Source: Bacillota bacterium (lineage in GTDB: Bacteria > Bacillota > Clostridia > Peptostreptococcales > Anaerovoracaceae). From it: 9,960 bases of DNA. A program made the translations under genes and the position numbers. Where the stretch lies: positions 1 through 9,960 of the forward strand of contig JAEEPD010000061.1 of NCBI GenBank assembly GCA_016284575.1. The letters are read 5' to 3'. The notes beneath the pieces are model-generated. The model worked only from the letters and a program-made list of their open reading frames with translations. It made no database searches and was not told where the DNA came from. Shown piece by piece: positions 1 through 6,691 of the stretch. The first letter of the stretch is position 1, and each line of letters starts with the position of its first letter.

Positions 1-1774
1 CGTTTTCACTGTCATAGTAGGGCATAGCCGTGTCCACGTCATATTCGTCATCCGAGAACCAGACCGCGTACCAGGCTCCGGGAAGCTCCTCCGCCGTCGC
101 AGCACGATTGATCAGATAGTCGCGGTTCCAGCCCTCGCCCGGGTCCACATCGGGGTATTCCGGATAATAGGTGATCTCGTGCCACTCGTTATTCCCTTCG
201 TCTATGTCATCTCTGAAATAGAGCAGATTGGACTCCCACTCGCCCAGCTTGTTGTTGTAAAAGCCCAGGCGCGCGTCCTCGCAGCCGCCTATCCAAAGAC
301 CTCCGCCATCGATATCGCAGCCGCTGAAGATGGCATTGCCATAGATATTGGAGAGTTCAAGAGATTCATCGCTGCAGTCGTGGATGCGGGTGTTGAGCAC
401 CGACAGCTCAGTTACGCTGTCTGCGGTTATGCCAATGGTGCCGCAGCCGTAAAGGTCGCAGTCTGCGATCGTAGCGTTGCAGCCCTCTATCGCCCTTACA
501 ACACCGCCTCTGCATTCACCCAGCTCGGTGTGGCCGATGGTCAGGCCTCTCAGTCCGAAACTGGAGGAATAGCCGGTGAAAACATAGGCATAGCGTGGAT
601 CCACGACAATGGTGGTGCTGCCGTCATTCTTCCCGGAACGGCTGGTGATGCCGAACATCTGGCTGTAGACCACCGGCTCGTAGCCGTCGAAAACCTCCTC
701 GAACTGGACGTAGGAGTGATATCCGTTGTAATTCTCCACATCCAGGGTGTTGATGTACTCGCTCAGATTGTAGTAGCCGGGCTCCAGTATGATGGTGGCG
801 CCCCGGGCCATGGGCGCCTCATTTATGGCAAAGAACAGGCCCTCGGCGCTGTCCACAGCTGTGATCACCCAGTCTATATCGCCGTCGAAGCTGCATTTAT
901 CATCGATGTAAACATTGTCCTTGCAGTAGTACTTATTGAGCTGATCCGTCTCCCACTGGCCGAAGCTGCAGCCCTTAAAATATATGGAATTACCGCTGTG
1001 CTCTGTCACGAATCCGCCGCCGCTTGCATAGTTGTCCTTAAAGCTGCAGTTTTCGAAGCTGAGCTCGCTGAAATAGCTGCTTATGGAATCGTACTCCCTG
1101 CAGTTTTTAAATTCACAGTCCGCGAAATTGAAATCGCTGCTGTAGCCGGTGTACATGATGCCGTAGCTGCAGTCTCTGATGATGCTTTCCTTCATCTGCA
1201 GACCGTCGCAGTAGTAGGCGCAGATGCCGTAGGTGCCGCAGCCGTAAAGATCCAGGGCATCGAGGCTGAAGTCCCTGCAGTATTCCATCTCGATGACGTT
1301 GCCGTCGCAGTGGGCAGCTTCCTTGTGACCCATGGTCACGTGATCGATGGACACATTATTGCAGTAGGAGAAATGCAGCACATCCGCATAGACATCGTCC
1401 TGGATGATCTCCACCAGGCCTGTGCCCTCGCCGCAGATCTTAAGGTTCTCGGCGCAGATTATCTCCACGGTGGCGCTGCTCACCTCATTGTTCAGGAAAA
1501 CAAATGGATGGTCCGCATCCCAGGCCGCCCTGTCCTCTATGGAGGCTATGGCCTCGGAGAGGTTGTAGGTGCCTGCCTTCAGAAAGATCTCCGTGTCCGT
1601 ATCCAGTGCGTCGAGGAATTCTCTGGCGGTGCTGACCACCACAGCGCCCTCCGATGGCGTCTGAACGGGCTCCTTTGTGCCGCCGTCTCCGCCGCCGCCC
1701 TTGGTGCAGCCTGCCAGCATGGATAATATGAGGGCAAAGGCCACAGCCAGTGCCATGTATTTAGATCTACGCAT
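1..1774 (-). CDS. Cysteine-rich parallel beta-helix surface lipoprotein, 3' end outside window
   Basis: The reading frame is open for 591 codons from ATG at 1774 to the window edge, so the C-terminus is missing. The start has AAGGAGGT (1781-1788) 6 bases upstream. Residues 1-22 form a lipoprotein signal peptide (RRSK, then a hydrophobic stretch) ending in lipobox LAGC with lipidated Cys23, followed by a Gly-rich linker. The rest consists of short, regular beta-strand units with Cys, Asn and Gly at turns, typical of right-handed parallel beta-helices (pectate-lyase-like fold). It contains an internal duplication: residues about 140-203 match about 405-468, both holding DLYGCGT and ending in DCS, and FGQWET near 271 matches LGEWES near 510. 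At least 20 cysteines follow Cys23. Residues from about 549 look like the start of another domain. The role is unknown; surface polysaccharide binding or adhesion is possible. No catalytic residues could be assigned. Confidence 0.85.
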   Translation of the reverse strand, partial: MRRSKYMALAVAFALILSMLAGCTKGGGGDGGTKEPVQTPSEGAVVVSTAREFLDALDTDTEIFLKAGTYNLSEAIASIEDRAAWDADHPFVFLNNEVSSATVEIICAENLKICGEGTGLVEIIQDDVYADVLHFSYCNNVSIDHVTMGHKEAAHCDGNVIEMEYCRDFSLDALDLYGCGTYGICAYYCDGLQMKESIIRDCSYGIMYTGYSSDFNFADCEFKNCREYDSISSYFSELSFENCSFKDNYASGGGFVTEHSGNSIYFKGCSFGQWETDQLNKYYCKDNVYIDDKCSFDGDIDWVITAVDSAEGLFFAINEAPMARGATIILEPGYYNLSEYINTLDVENYNGYHSYVQFEEVFDGYEPVVYSQMFGITSRSGKNDGSTTIVVDPRYAYVFTGYSSSFGLRGLTIGHTELGECRGGVVRAIEGCNATIADCDLYGCGTIGITADSVTELSVLNTRIHDCSDESLELSNIYGNAIFSGCDIDGGGLWIGGCEDARLGFYNNKLGEWESNLLYFRDDIDEGNNEWHEITYYPEYPDVDPGEGWNRDYLINRAATAEELPGAWYAVWFSDDEYDVDTAMPYYDSEN

Positions 1775-1777
1775 TTT

Positions 1778-1822
1778 AAAACCTCCTTGGTTCCTGACTA
1801 AAAGGATACCACAGGAGGTTTT
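1778..1822 (-). repeat. Perfect 10-base inverted repeat covering the lipoprotein Shine-Dalgarno
   Basis: AAAACCTCCT (1778-1787) and AGGAGGTTTT (1813-1822) are exact reverse complements separated by 25 bases. Read in the direction of the lipoprotein gene, the downstream arm contains its Shine-Dalgarno GGAGG, and the upstream arm is an anti-Shine-Dalgarno. The upstream arm lies between the proposed -35 and -10 boxes. RNA started at that promoter would therefore lack it, while RNA reading through from the flavoprotein genes would contain both arms and could hide the ribosome site. The repeat could instead be a DNA operator. The repeat is seen; its function is inferred. Confidence 0.6.
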
Positions 1823-1831
1823 TCGTTTCAA
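1803..1831 (-). promoter_or_regulatory. Sigma-A-type promoter of the lipoprotein gene
   Basis: On the minus strand, TTGAAA (1826-1831) and TATCCT (1803-1808) are separated by exactly 17 bases, close to the sigma-70/sigma-A consensus. Transcription would begin near 1796, giving a leader of roughly 20 bases before the ATG at 1774. The 141-base gap after the upstream flavoprotein gene, with no convincing terminator, fits a separate promoter here. Confidence 0.6.
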
Positions 1832-1915
1832 TTATGCTTTTGGGTAGTATTTTGACGGTCCCTGCCTGTTTTAGGGTTTATTCAGAGGCTGCCGGAGCAG
1901 AGATCTGTTAGTCCT

Positions 1916-3688
1916 TTAGTCCTTTCGATCCGGCTGAACAGCCCCTGCCGCCAGCATGGCAAGCCGCACTCCGTCAGCCGCGGCGGACATTATTCCGCCC
2001 GCGTAGCCTGCCCCCTCCCCTCCGGGATAGAGGCCTTCTATGGGACGGCCTTCAGGATCCATCGCCAGTCCCGCCACTGTCCTTTTTATGCGGTAGGGGG
2101 CTGAGCTTCTGCTCTCGATGGCGGTCAGAAGGGCGCCGGGATAGTCGAAGCCCTTAAGCTTTTTCCCCAGCAGGGGCAAAGCCTCCTTGAGAGATTCAGT
2201 GACGAAATCCGGCAGGCATTTTTCTATATCTGTGAAGCTGACCCCGGGCCGGTAACTGGGCTTCGTTAAGCCGAAGCGCAGGTAAAGGGCTTCGTTTTCG
2301 GGACTCACGGGAAGCTCGGTGACGGGCTTATCTGACCCTCTTTCTGCAGATTCCCCGCCTCCGAGGAAATCCGCCAGATACTGGGCAGGAGCCCTGTAGC
2401 TGCTGCCGCCCAGCTCAAAGGCCAGCCTTTCGTGCCTTTCCTGCAGGCTGAGCCCTGAGAGGGGATCCGATGGGTCAGGAAAGTCCTCGGGCCGCACATC
2501 CGCAAGAAGAGCGGAATTTGCATTGAAATTATCCCTGGCGCGGTTGCTCATGCCGTTGGTCACCAGGCCCCCCTCTTCAGAGGCCGAAGCCACCACGAAG
2601 CCACCCGGGCACATGCAGAAGCTGTAGACGCCCCGGCCTTCTGAGGTCCTGCAGTTCAGCTTATACTCTGCCGCTGGAAGCCCCAGCTCCTGGTGAGTAT
2701 CCCCGTACTGGGCCAGATCTATCAGCTCCTGGGGATGCTCTATGCGCACGCCCATGGAGAAGGGCTTGGGCTCCATGTATATGCCCTGAGAATGCAGTGC
2801 CCTTACAGTATTTCTTGCGCTGTGCCCTATGGCAAGGATAAGGGTGTCCGCAGGAATAAATGTGACATTGGGGACGGTTCTCGTTGTCACATTTTGTGTG
2901 ACTTTTGGGATATCTCCGTTCAGGCTCTCAGCAAAAATACCTGTCAGCCTGCCGTCCCGTATCTCAAGCTCCTTAAGCTCCGTTTCAAAATAAAACTCGC
3001 CGCCCAGGGACTTTATCCTCTCCCTGAGGGCCACCACCACGCCACGCAGCACATCCGTGCCTATGTGGGGGTGATGCCTGTAGAGGATATCCTGAGGCGC
3101 TCCTGCGGATACGAGCTGCTCCAGTATCCAGCGCTGGGAGGGATCCTTGGTGCCTGTGGTGAGCTTTCCGTCGGAAAAGCTGCCGGCTCCGCCCTCACCG
3201 AACTGCACGTTGGTAAGGGGACTGAGCTGTCCCTCCTGCCAGAAGCGCTCCACAGCCTCCATGCGCTTTTCCATGGCGCTGCCCCGCTCAAGGACTATGG
3301 GCTTAAGGCCGTATTCCGCCAGCACCAGGGCTGCGAATATGCCGCAGGGGCCGAAGCCGCAGACCACAGGCCTGTGCTCAAGGCTCCTGCCAGGCCTGCC
3401 CAGGCTGAAGGGTCTGCCCTCCTCCAGCGCGTACTGGAGCCTCCTCCTTTTCGCGGCGGAGACAAGGACTCCCTCCCCTCTGGCGCAGCTCAGTCCAAGG
3501 CTGAAGACCCTGTATATATCGGGCTTTTCCCTGGCATCCAGGGACTCCTTTACTATCCGCACCAGCTCAAGACCGGACTCCCTAAGCCCCAGCCTTCCCG
3601 CTGCCGCAGCAAGCAAAGCCTCCCGGAGAGCCTCGCCCTCCGGGGAATCCTTTCCCGCCCGAATTTTAATTCCGTGAATTACAAACAA
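1916..3688 (-). CDS. COG2509-type FAD-dependent dehydrogenase
   Basis: This 590-residue flavoprotein belongs to the COG2509 family of uncharacterised FAD-dependent dehydrogenases. Residues 1-100 are the small N-terminal domain typical of the family, including VRIVKESLDAREKPDIY around 43-59. The dinucleotide-binding motif is GFGPCG at 111-116, with acidic Glu134 ending the second strand. VQFGEGGAGSFSDGKL at 161-176, CMCPGG at 358-363 and the C-terminal LYPGGEGAGYAGGI at 553-566 are further FAD-site signatures. The start is TTG at 3688: GGGAG (3695-3699) lies 6 bases upstream and the N-terminus then matches the family. Residues about 260-277 (VTQNVTTRTVPNVT) look foreign and are encoded by a palindromic element; see 2858-2902. 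It is probably cotranscribed with the BaiN-like gene upstream. The substrate is unknown, and the insertion may or may not preserve activity. Confidence 0.9.
   Translation of the reverse strand: MFVIHGIKIRAGKDSPEGEALREALLAAAAGRLGLRESGLELVRIVKESLDAREKPDIYRVFSLGLSCARGEGVLVSAAKRRRLQYALEEGRPFSLGRPGRSLEHRPVVCGFGPCGIFAALVLAEYGLKPIVLERGSAMEKRMEAVERFWQEGQLSPLTNVQFGEGGAGSFSDGKLTTGTKDPSQRWILEQLVSAGAPQDILYRHHPHIGTDVLRGVVVALRERIKSLGGEFYFETELKELEIRDGRLTGIFAESLNGDIPKVTQNVTTRTVPNVTFIPADTLILAIGHSARNTVRALHSQGIYMEPKPFSMGVRIEHPQELIDLAQYGDTHQELGLPAAEYKLNCRTSEGRGVYSFCMCPGGFVVASASEEGGLVTNGMSNRARDNFNANSALLADVRPEDFPDPSDPLSGLSLQERHERLAFELGGSSYRAPAQYLADFLGGGESAERGSDKPVTELPVSPENEALYLRFGLTKPSYRPGVSFTDIEKCLPDFVTESLKEALPLLGKKLKGFDYPGALLTAIESRSSAPYRIKRTVAGLAMDPEGRPIEGLYPGGEGAGYAGGIMSAAADGVRLAMLAAGAVQPDRKD
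2858..2902. repeat. REP-like palindromic element inserted in a coding gene
   Basis: AAATGTGACA (2858-2867) and TGTCACATTT (2885-2894) form a perfect 10-base inverted repeat around a loop containing GGGGACGGTTCTCG. A third arm, TGTGAC (2897-2902), can also pair with GTCACA (2886-2891). From memory, the GGGGACGGTTCT core with GACA/TGTC arms resembles short palindromes present in many copies in some anaerobe genomes and associated with REP-type Y1 transposases. It lies inside the COG2509-type gene and adds about 17-18 codons without breaking the frame. Only one copy is visible here, so family membership rests on recall. Confidence 0.55.
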
Positions 3689-3806
3689 ATCTATCTCCCG
3701 GAAGGACTTTCGGCACCTTCCTGTCTGCCCGAAGGGATTTCGCCGTCACTCCGTCTGAAGCCCTTCGCAGCCTTCCTGTCTTAAGACAGCCCGAAGCTGT
3801 CCCGCC
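3689..3806 (-). repeat. Hairpin-rich spacer with degenerate repeats between the flavoprotein genes
   Basis: This 118-base gap is full of self-complementary sequence. GACAGC (3785-3790) pairs with GCTGTC (3796-3801); on the minus strand the loop is TTCGG, directly after the BaiN-like stop codon. CTGTCTTAAGACAG (3776-3789) is a perfect palindrome that competes for the same bases. CGAAGGG (3730-3736) pairs with CCCTTCG (3761-3767), and GGAAGG (3700-3705) with CCTTCC (3716-3721), the latter just before the ribosome site of the next gene. CCTTCCTGTCT occurs directly repeated at 3716-3726 and 3771-3781. None of the stems ends in a T-run, so intrinsic termination is unlikely. RNA processing, stability or translational control is possible. 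Confidence 0.5.
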
Positions 3807-5072
3807 TTAAAGGCTCCTGGCTGCATTCAGCCCCGCTATAAAGCCGGAGCCGAAGGCCCAGCTCAGATTATAGCCTCCGCAGGGTCCGTCCACATCCACC
3901 ACCTCGCCGGCGAAATAAAGCCCCGGCACCAGCTGGGATTCCAGAGTCTCAGGGTCCAGCTCCGAAAGAGCAACGCCCCCTGCCGTCACCTGAGCCTCCT
4001 TCCAGCCCTTGGTCTGGGACAGCTCAAACTCCAGGCTCCTGCAAAGCCCCGCGATCTTCTCGGCTGTGGTGATTGAAAGGGAAGCCATGGGCGCCTCCGG
4101 ATCCAGCCCTGCCCGCCTTACAAGATAGCAGCCCAGCTTTTCCGGAAGCAGGCCAAGAAGCAGGTCCCCGGCCCTTCCATCCAGGAACTTCAGCCTGCGC
4201 TCCAGCATCATCTCCCGGAGCTTCTCCTCGCTGTACTCCTCCATCAGGTCCAGCTCGGCCCGGTAGCTTACCCCCTCAGCCAGCTTGTAGAACCTGCTTA
4301 TATTAAAGGTGCAGATGCCCGAAAGCCCCTCCTTTGTGAACTGTATCTCCCCTCTGTCCTCGGCCTCCACGCTGACAGCTCCGTCCATGACGCTCAGAAG
4401 GGATATCCTCCCCTCAGCCCGGACCCCGTGAAGTTCCTGCATATTCTCCCTGCAAACCAGCTGGGTCAGGGCGGGTATGGGCTTTATCACCTGGTGACCG
4501 AAGCCCCTGGCATAGCGGTAGCCGTCGCCGGTGCAGCCGTACTGGATACCGGCCTTTCCGCCGCAGGCGATTATAAGCTTATCCGCCGTTATATATCCGC
4601 CGCCCGCAAAGGCGACAGTAAAGTTCTGTGCCCTGGTGATGCTCTCTATCGCCGCATTGCAGACCAGCTCAGCCCCAAGGGAGACAGCTCCCCGCACCAG
4701 CGCCGTCACAACGCTTTTGGCCTGCTGGGACCTGGGGTACATGCGCCCCTCGGCCTCCTCCCTGGGCTCTATCCCCAGCCCTTTGAAGGTCTGGATAAGC
4801 GCTGGGACCGCCTCCCTGCTCATGACGGATTCCACAGCGTCCGGTATGCTTCCCGGGAACTCATTGCAGTAATAATCCCCGGGCGCCGCATTCCTGTTCA
4901 GATAGTTGCAGCGTCCGTTGCCCGTGGCATAGAGCTTCTTTGCGGGTTCATCGTTCTTTTCAAGAACAGCTATCCTGGTGCCCTTCCGAAACTGTGCAGC
5001 CCTGATGGCAGCCATCAGTCCGGAAGCCCCCGCCCCCACGATCACGATGTCGTAATGCGCCTTGTTTTCCAT
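3807..5072 (-). CDS. HI0933/BaiN-family FAD-dependent oxidoreductase
   Basis: This 421-residue protein is full length for the HI0933/YhiN/BaiN flavoprotein family (COG2081). The FAD-binding motif VGAGASG is at 12-18 with acidic Glu38 after the second strand, followed by the family hallmark TGNGRCN at 50-56. The C-terminal FAD signature runs over 389-402 and includes GEVVDVDG and GGYN. Family members include BaiN, implicated in bile-acid dehydroxylation in Clostridium scindens, and proteins annotated as aminoacetone oxidases. The family is widespread, so bile-acid activity should not be assumed. The ATG at 5072 follows a GGGGG-rich ribosome site about 8 bases upstream, and a good promoter lies at 5114-5142. 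It is the first gene of the minus-strand flavoprotein pair and is divergent from the DUF308 gene. Confidence 0.92.
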   Translation of the reverse strand: MENKAHYDIVIVGAGASGLMAAIRAAQFRKGTRIAVLEKNDEPAKKLYATGNGRCNYLNRNAAPGDYYCNEFPGSIPDAVESVMSREAVPALIQTFKGLGIEPREEAEGRMYPRSQQAKSVVTALVRGAVSLGAELVCNAAIESITRAQNFTVAFAGGGYITADKLIIACGGKAGIQYGCTGDGYRYARGFGHQVIKPIPALTQLVCRENMQELHGVRAEGRISLLSVMDGAVSVEAEDRGEIQFTKEGLSGICTFNISRFYKLAEGVSYRAELDLMEEYSEEKLREMMLERRLKFLDGRAGDLLLGLLPEKLGCYLVRRAGLDPEAPMASLSITTAEKIAGLCRSLEFELSQTKGWKEAQVTAGGVALSELDPETLESQLVPGLYFAGEVVDVDGPCGGYNLSWAFGSGFIAGLNAARSL

Positions 5073-5113
5073 AAAAGTTCCCCCTCAGGTCCCTTCCTGT
5101 GCTTCATACTGAA

Positions 5114-5142
5114 AGAATAACACAAAGCGGGCAAATTATCAA
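5114..5142 (-). promoter_or_regulatory. Sigma-A-type promoter of the flavoprotein pair
   Basis: On the minus strand, TTGATA (5137-5142) is followed after exactly 17 bases by TATTCT (5114-5119). A TG lies one base before the -10 box, making it also an extended -10. The predicted start near 5107 leaves a leader of about 35 bases before the ATG at 5072. This is the best promoter match in the window. Confidence 0.7.
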
Positions 5143-5168
5143 AAATACTCGATTATTCCTGCCTGAAA

Positions 5169-5182
5169 TGTTATACTATACT
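5169..5182 (+). promoter_or_regulatory. Extended -10 promoter for the DUF308-sda unit
   Basis: TG (5169-5170), one base, then TATACT (5172-5177) form an extended -10 element. A second TATACT overlaps at 5177-5182. No convincing -35 box lies 16-18 bases upstream, which extended -10 promoters tolerate. Transcription would start near 5184-5190, leaving a leader of about 30 bases. AGAGGA (5206-5211) is the ribosome site before the ATG at 5219. It is divergent from the flavoprotein promoter, with the two -10 boxes about 52 bases apart. Confidence 0.5.
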
Positions 5183-5218
5183 GTCTATTTGTGAACTGAC
5201 CTTAAGAGGAAAAGATAT

Positions 5219-6691
5219 ATGAGGATACTATCAACTATCGCAGGAGTGCTGCTCACCGTCATCGGCGCGCTCTGCTTCCTGTGGATGTCAAGCTACAACT
5301 TCTCGGCCCTGGCCTTCCCCATAGGCGTGGCCATGCTTCTGGCAGGCGTATGCATCTGCGCCGCCTATCTGGTCTCCGGCCGCGCCCGCAGGGTTACAGA
5401 CACGGTGCTGGTGGAGGGCATAGTAATGGCTCTCTTCGGCTTCGTGGTCATCAACGACCAGGTAAAGGACGCCATGCTGCCCATATTCTTCGGCAGCCTT
5501 CTGGTCATCTCCGGCGCCAGCCGCATTGCCCAGAGCTTCGACGTCAGCCGCTACCGCCCCAGGGACTGGGCCAAGGTCATGGTCTTCGCCATCCCCACCA
5601 CCGTCCTGGGTCTTGTCATGATGATGCCCAGCACCATCTCCACTGACACTCCCCTGATGCTTGTGGGCGCATCCTTCATAATCAACGGCTTCAGCATGCT
5701 GATCTACACCATGTTCAGCGAGAGCAGAAGCTCCGAAGAGAAGGCCAATGAGGTCAAAGCCCGCGCCGCCGCAAAGCAGCAGGCAGCGGAGGAGAAGCGC
5801 CGCCAGAGAGACGAGCTGCGCAAGCTCTCCAGAGAGGAGCAGGTCCGCATCAAGGCGGAAAACCGCAGAAAAAAGAAGGAAGAAGCGGAACAGAAGAGAG
5901 AAGAAAAGCGTCTGGAGCGGGAGGCTGAGAGAAGATCCAGGCAGCCTGCCACCAGAGAGACCATATCCTTCACAAAGGAGGAGAGCGAAGAGATCAAAGC
6001 CGCCGCAAAGGAGCTGGGCTTTGAAGACCAGGTCCCCGAAGAACAGGCTGCGGAAGGAACTGAGGCGGTCGCAGGCGAACAGACACCTGCTTCAGAAGAG
6101 CCTAAAGCCGCAGAACCCAGCCCCTCCGATGACGCTGAAGCAATAGAAACTCAAAAAGAAAGTTCTGAAAAAGCAGAGCCTGCCGCAAAAGCTGCTGAGG
6201 CCGCTGACAGCGAAGAGACCCGCCAGGAGAACAGGTGGCCCTATTTTAAAAAGCCTGTTATCCCAAGCCTCAGAAGCAGAGTCAAGGAGGATGCCCAGGC
6301 CGCGGAGGCTCAGGCAGCAGAGCCCGCAGAGATAAAGCTTGCTGCCATAAAGCTGGACGAGATCGAAGAAGAAAACCCCGAAATAGAATTTGAAAAGACA
6401 GAGCTCCCGGAGGTGGAGCTCAGCGCCAAGGGCGGAGAGGCCTGGTCACGTCAGGATATACTGGATGAGCTTGATCAGGAGATCCCCCTTCCGGAAAGCT
6501 TTACAGACTTCGAAGCCCTGAAGCTGGAGGATCTTATCAGCGAGGAGCTTCCGAAGGCCAATCTCAACGATCCCTCGGACAAGAGCTTCACCCAGCGTCT
6601 CACCATCAACTGGATGCCGGAGCCTGAGTTCGACGACAGCTTAGAAGCATCATCCGAAAACAGCGGAGATAAGGAAAATGAAAAAGGTTAA
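5219..6691 (+). CDS. DUF308/HdeD-like membrane protein with long charged cytoplasmic tail
   Basis: This 490-residue protein has three parts. Residues 1-165 hold six predicted membrane helices (about 4-22, 29-52, 62-78, 85-105, 118-136, 144-164), matching the DUF308/HdeD-like fold. Residues about 170-242 are densely charged (AEEKRRQRDELRKL near 190) and probably form a coiled coil. Residues 243-490 are Glu/Ala-rich and probably disordered, with short recurring KLDEIE-, KLEDLI- and DILDEL-like acidic helices towards the end. Family members are usually little more than the membrane part (roughly 180-200 residues), so the tail is unusual. HdeD is linked to acid resistance in enterobacteria, but no function should be transferred. 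The start follows AGAGGA. The gene leads the unit, and its last 14 bases overlap sdaAB, which suggests translational coupling. Confidence 0.85.
   Translation: MRILSTIAGVLLTVIGALCFLWMSSYNFSALAFPIGVAMLLAGVCICAAYLVSGRARRVTDTVLVEGIVMALFGFVVINDQVKDAMLPIFFGSLLVISGASRIAQSFDVSRYRPRDWAKVMVFAIPTTVLGLVMMMPSTISTDTPLMLVGASFIINGFSMLIYTMFSESRSSEEKANEVKARAAAKQQAAEEKRRQRDELRKLSREEQVRIKAENRRKKKEEAEQKREEKRLEREAERRSRQPATRETISFTKEESEEIKAAAKELGFEDQVPEEQAAEGTEAVAGEQTPASEEPKAAEPSPSDDAEAIETQKESSEKAEPAAKAAEAADSEETRQENRWPYFKKPVIPSLRSRVKEDAQAAEAQAAEPAEIKLAAIKLDEIEEENPEIEFEKTELPEVELSAKGGEAWSRQDILDELDQEIPLPESFTDFEALKLEDLISEELPKANLNDPSDKSFTQRLTINWMPEPEFDDSLEASSENSGDKENEKG

Noticed and set aside
179..1726. Long plus-strand open frame of 515 codons
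   Set aside because: It lies antisense to the beta-helix lipoprotein, whose signal peptide, lipobox, ribosome site and internal repeat are convincing. The Ala/Val-rich composition is that of a shadow frame.
1775..1915. Possible intrinsic terminator after the COG2509-type gene
   Set aside because: Only weak GC pairings (GCT with AGC) were found and no T-run follows on the minus strand.
2858..2902. CRISPR repeat or cyclic-AMP-receptor-type operator (TGTGA-N-TCACA)
   Set aside because: The arms resemble TGTGA...TCACA, but the spacing between them is 17 bases, it sits deep inside a coding gene, and there is only one copy in the window.
2693..3784. Plus-strand open frame of 363 codons
   Set aside because: It is antisense to the COG2509-type gene, resembles no known family and lacks a good ribosome site.
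3785..3801. Intrinsic terminator after the BaiN-like gene
   Set aside because: The 6-base stem with TTCGG loop is real, but only two Ts follow, so termination is doubtful; it is described as part of the structured spacer.
5073..5218. Possible riboswitch in the divergent region
   Set aside because: Two promoters and two ribosome sites use most of the 146 bases, and the leaders (about 30-35 bases) are too short for a known riboswitch. No such fold was seen.
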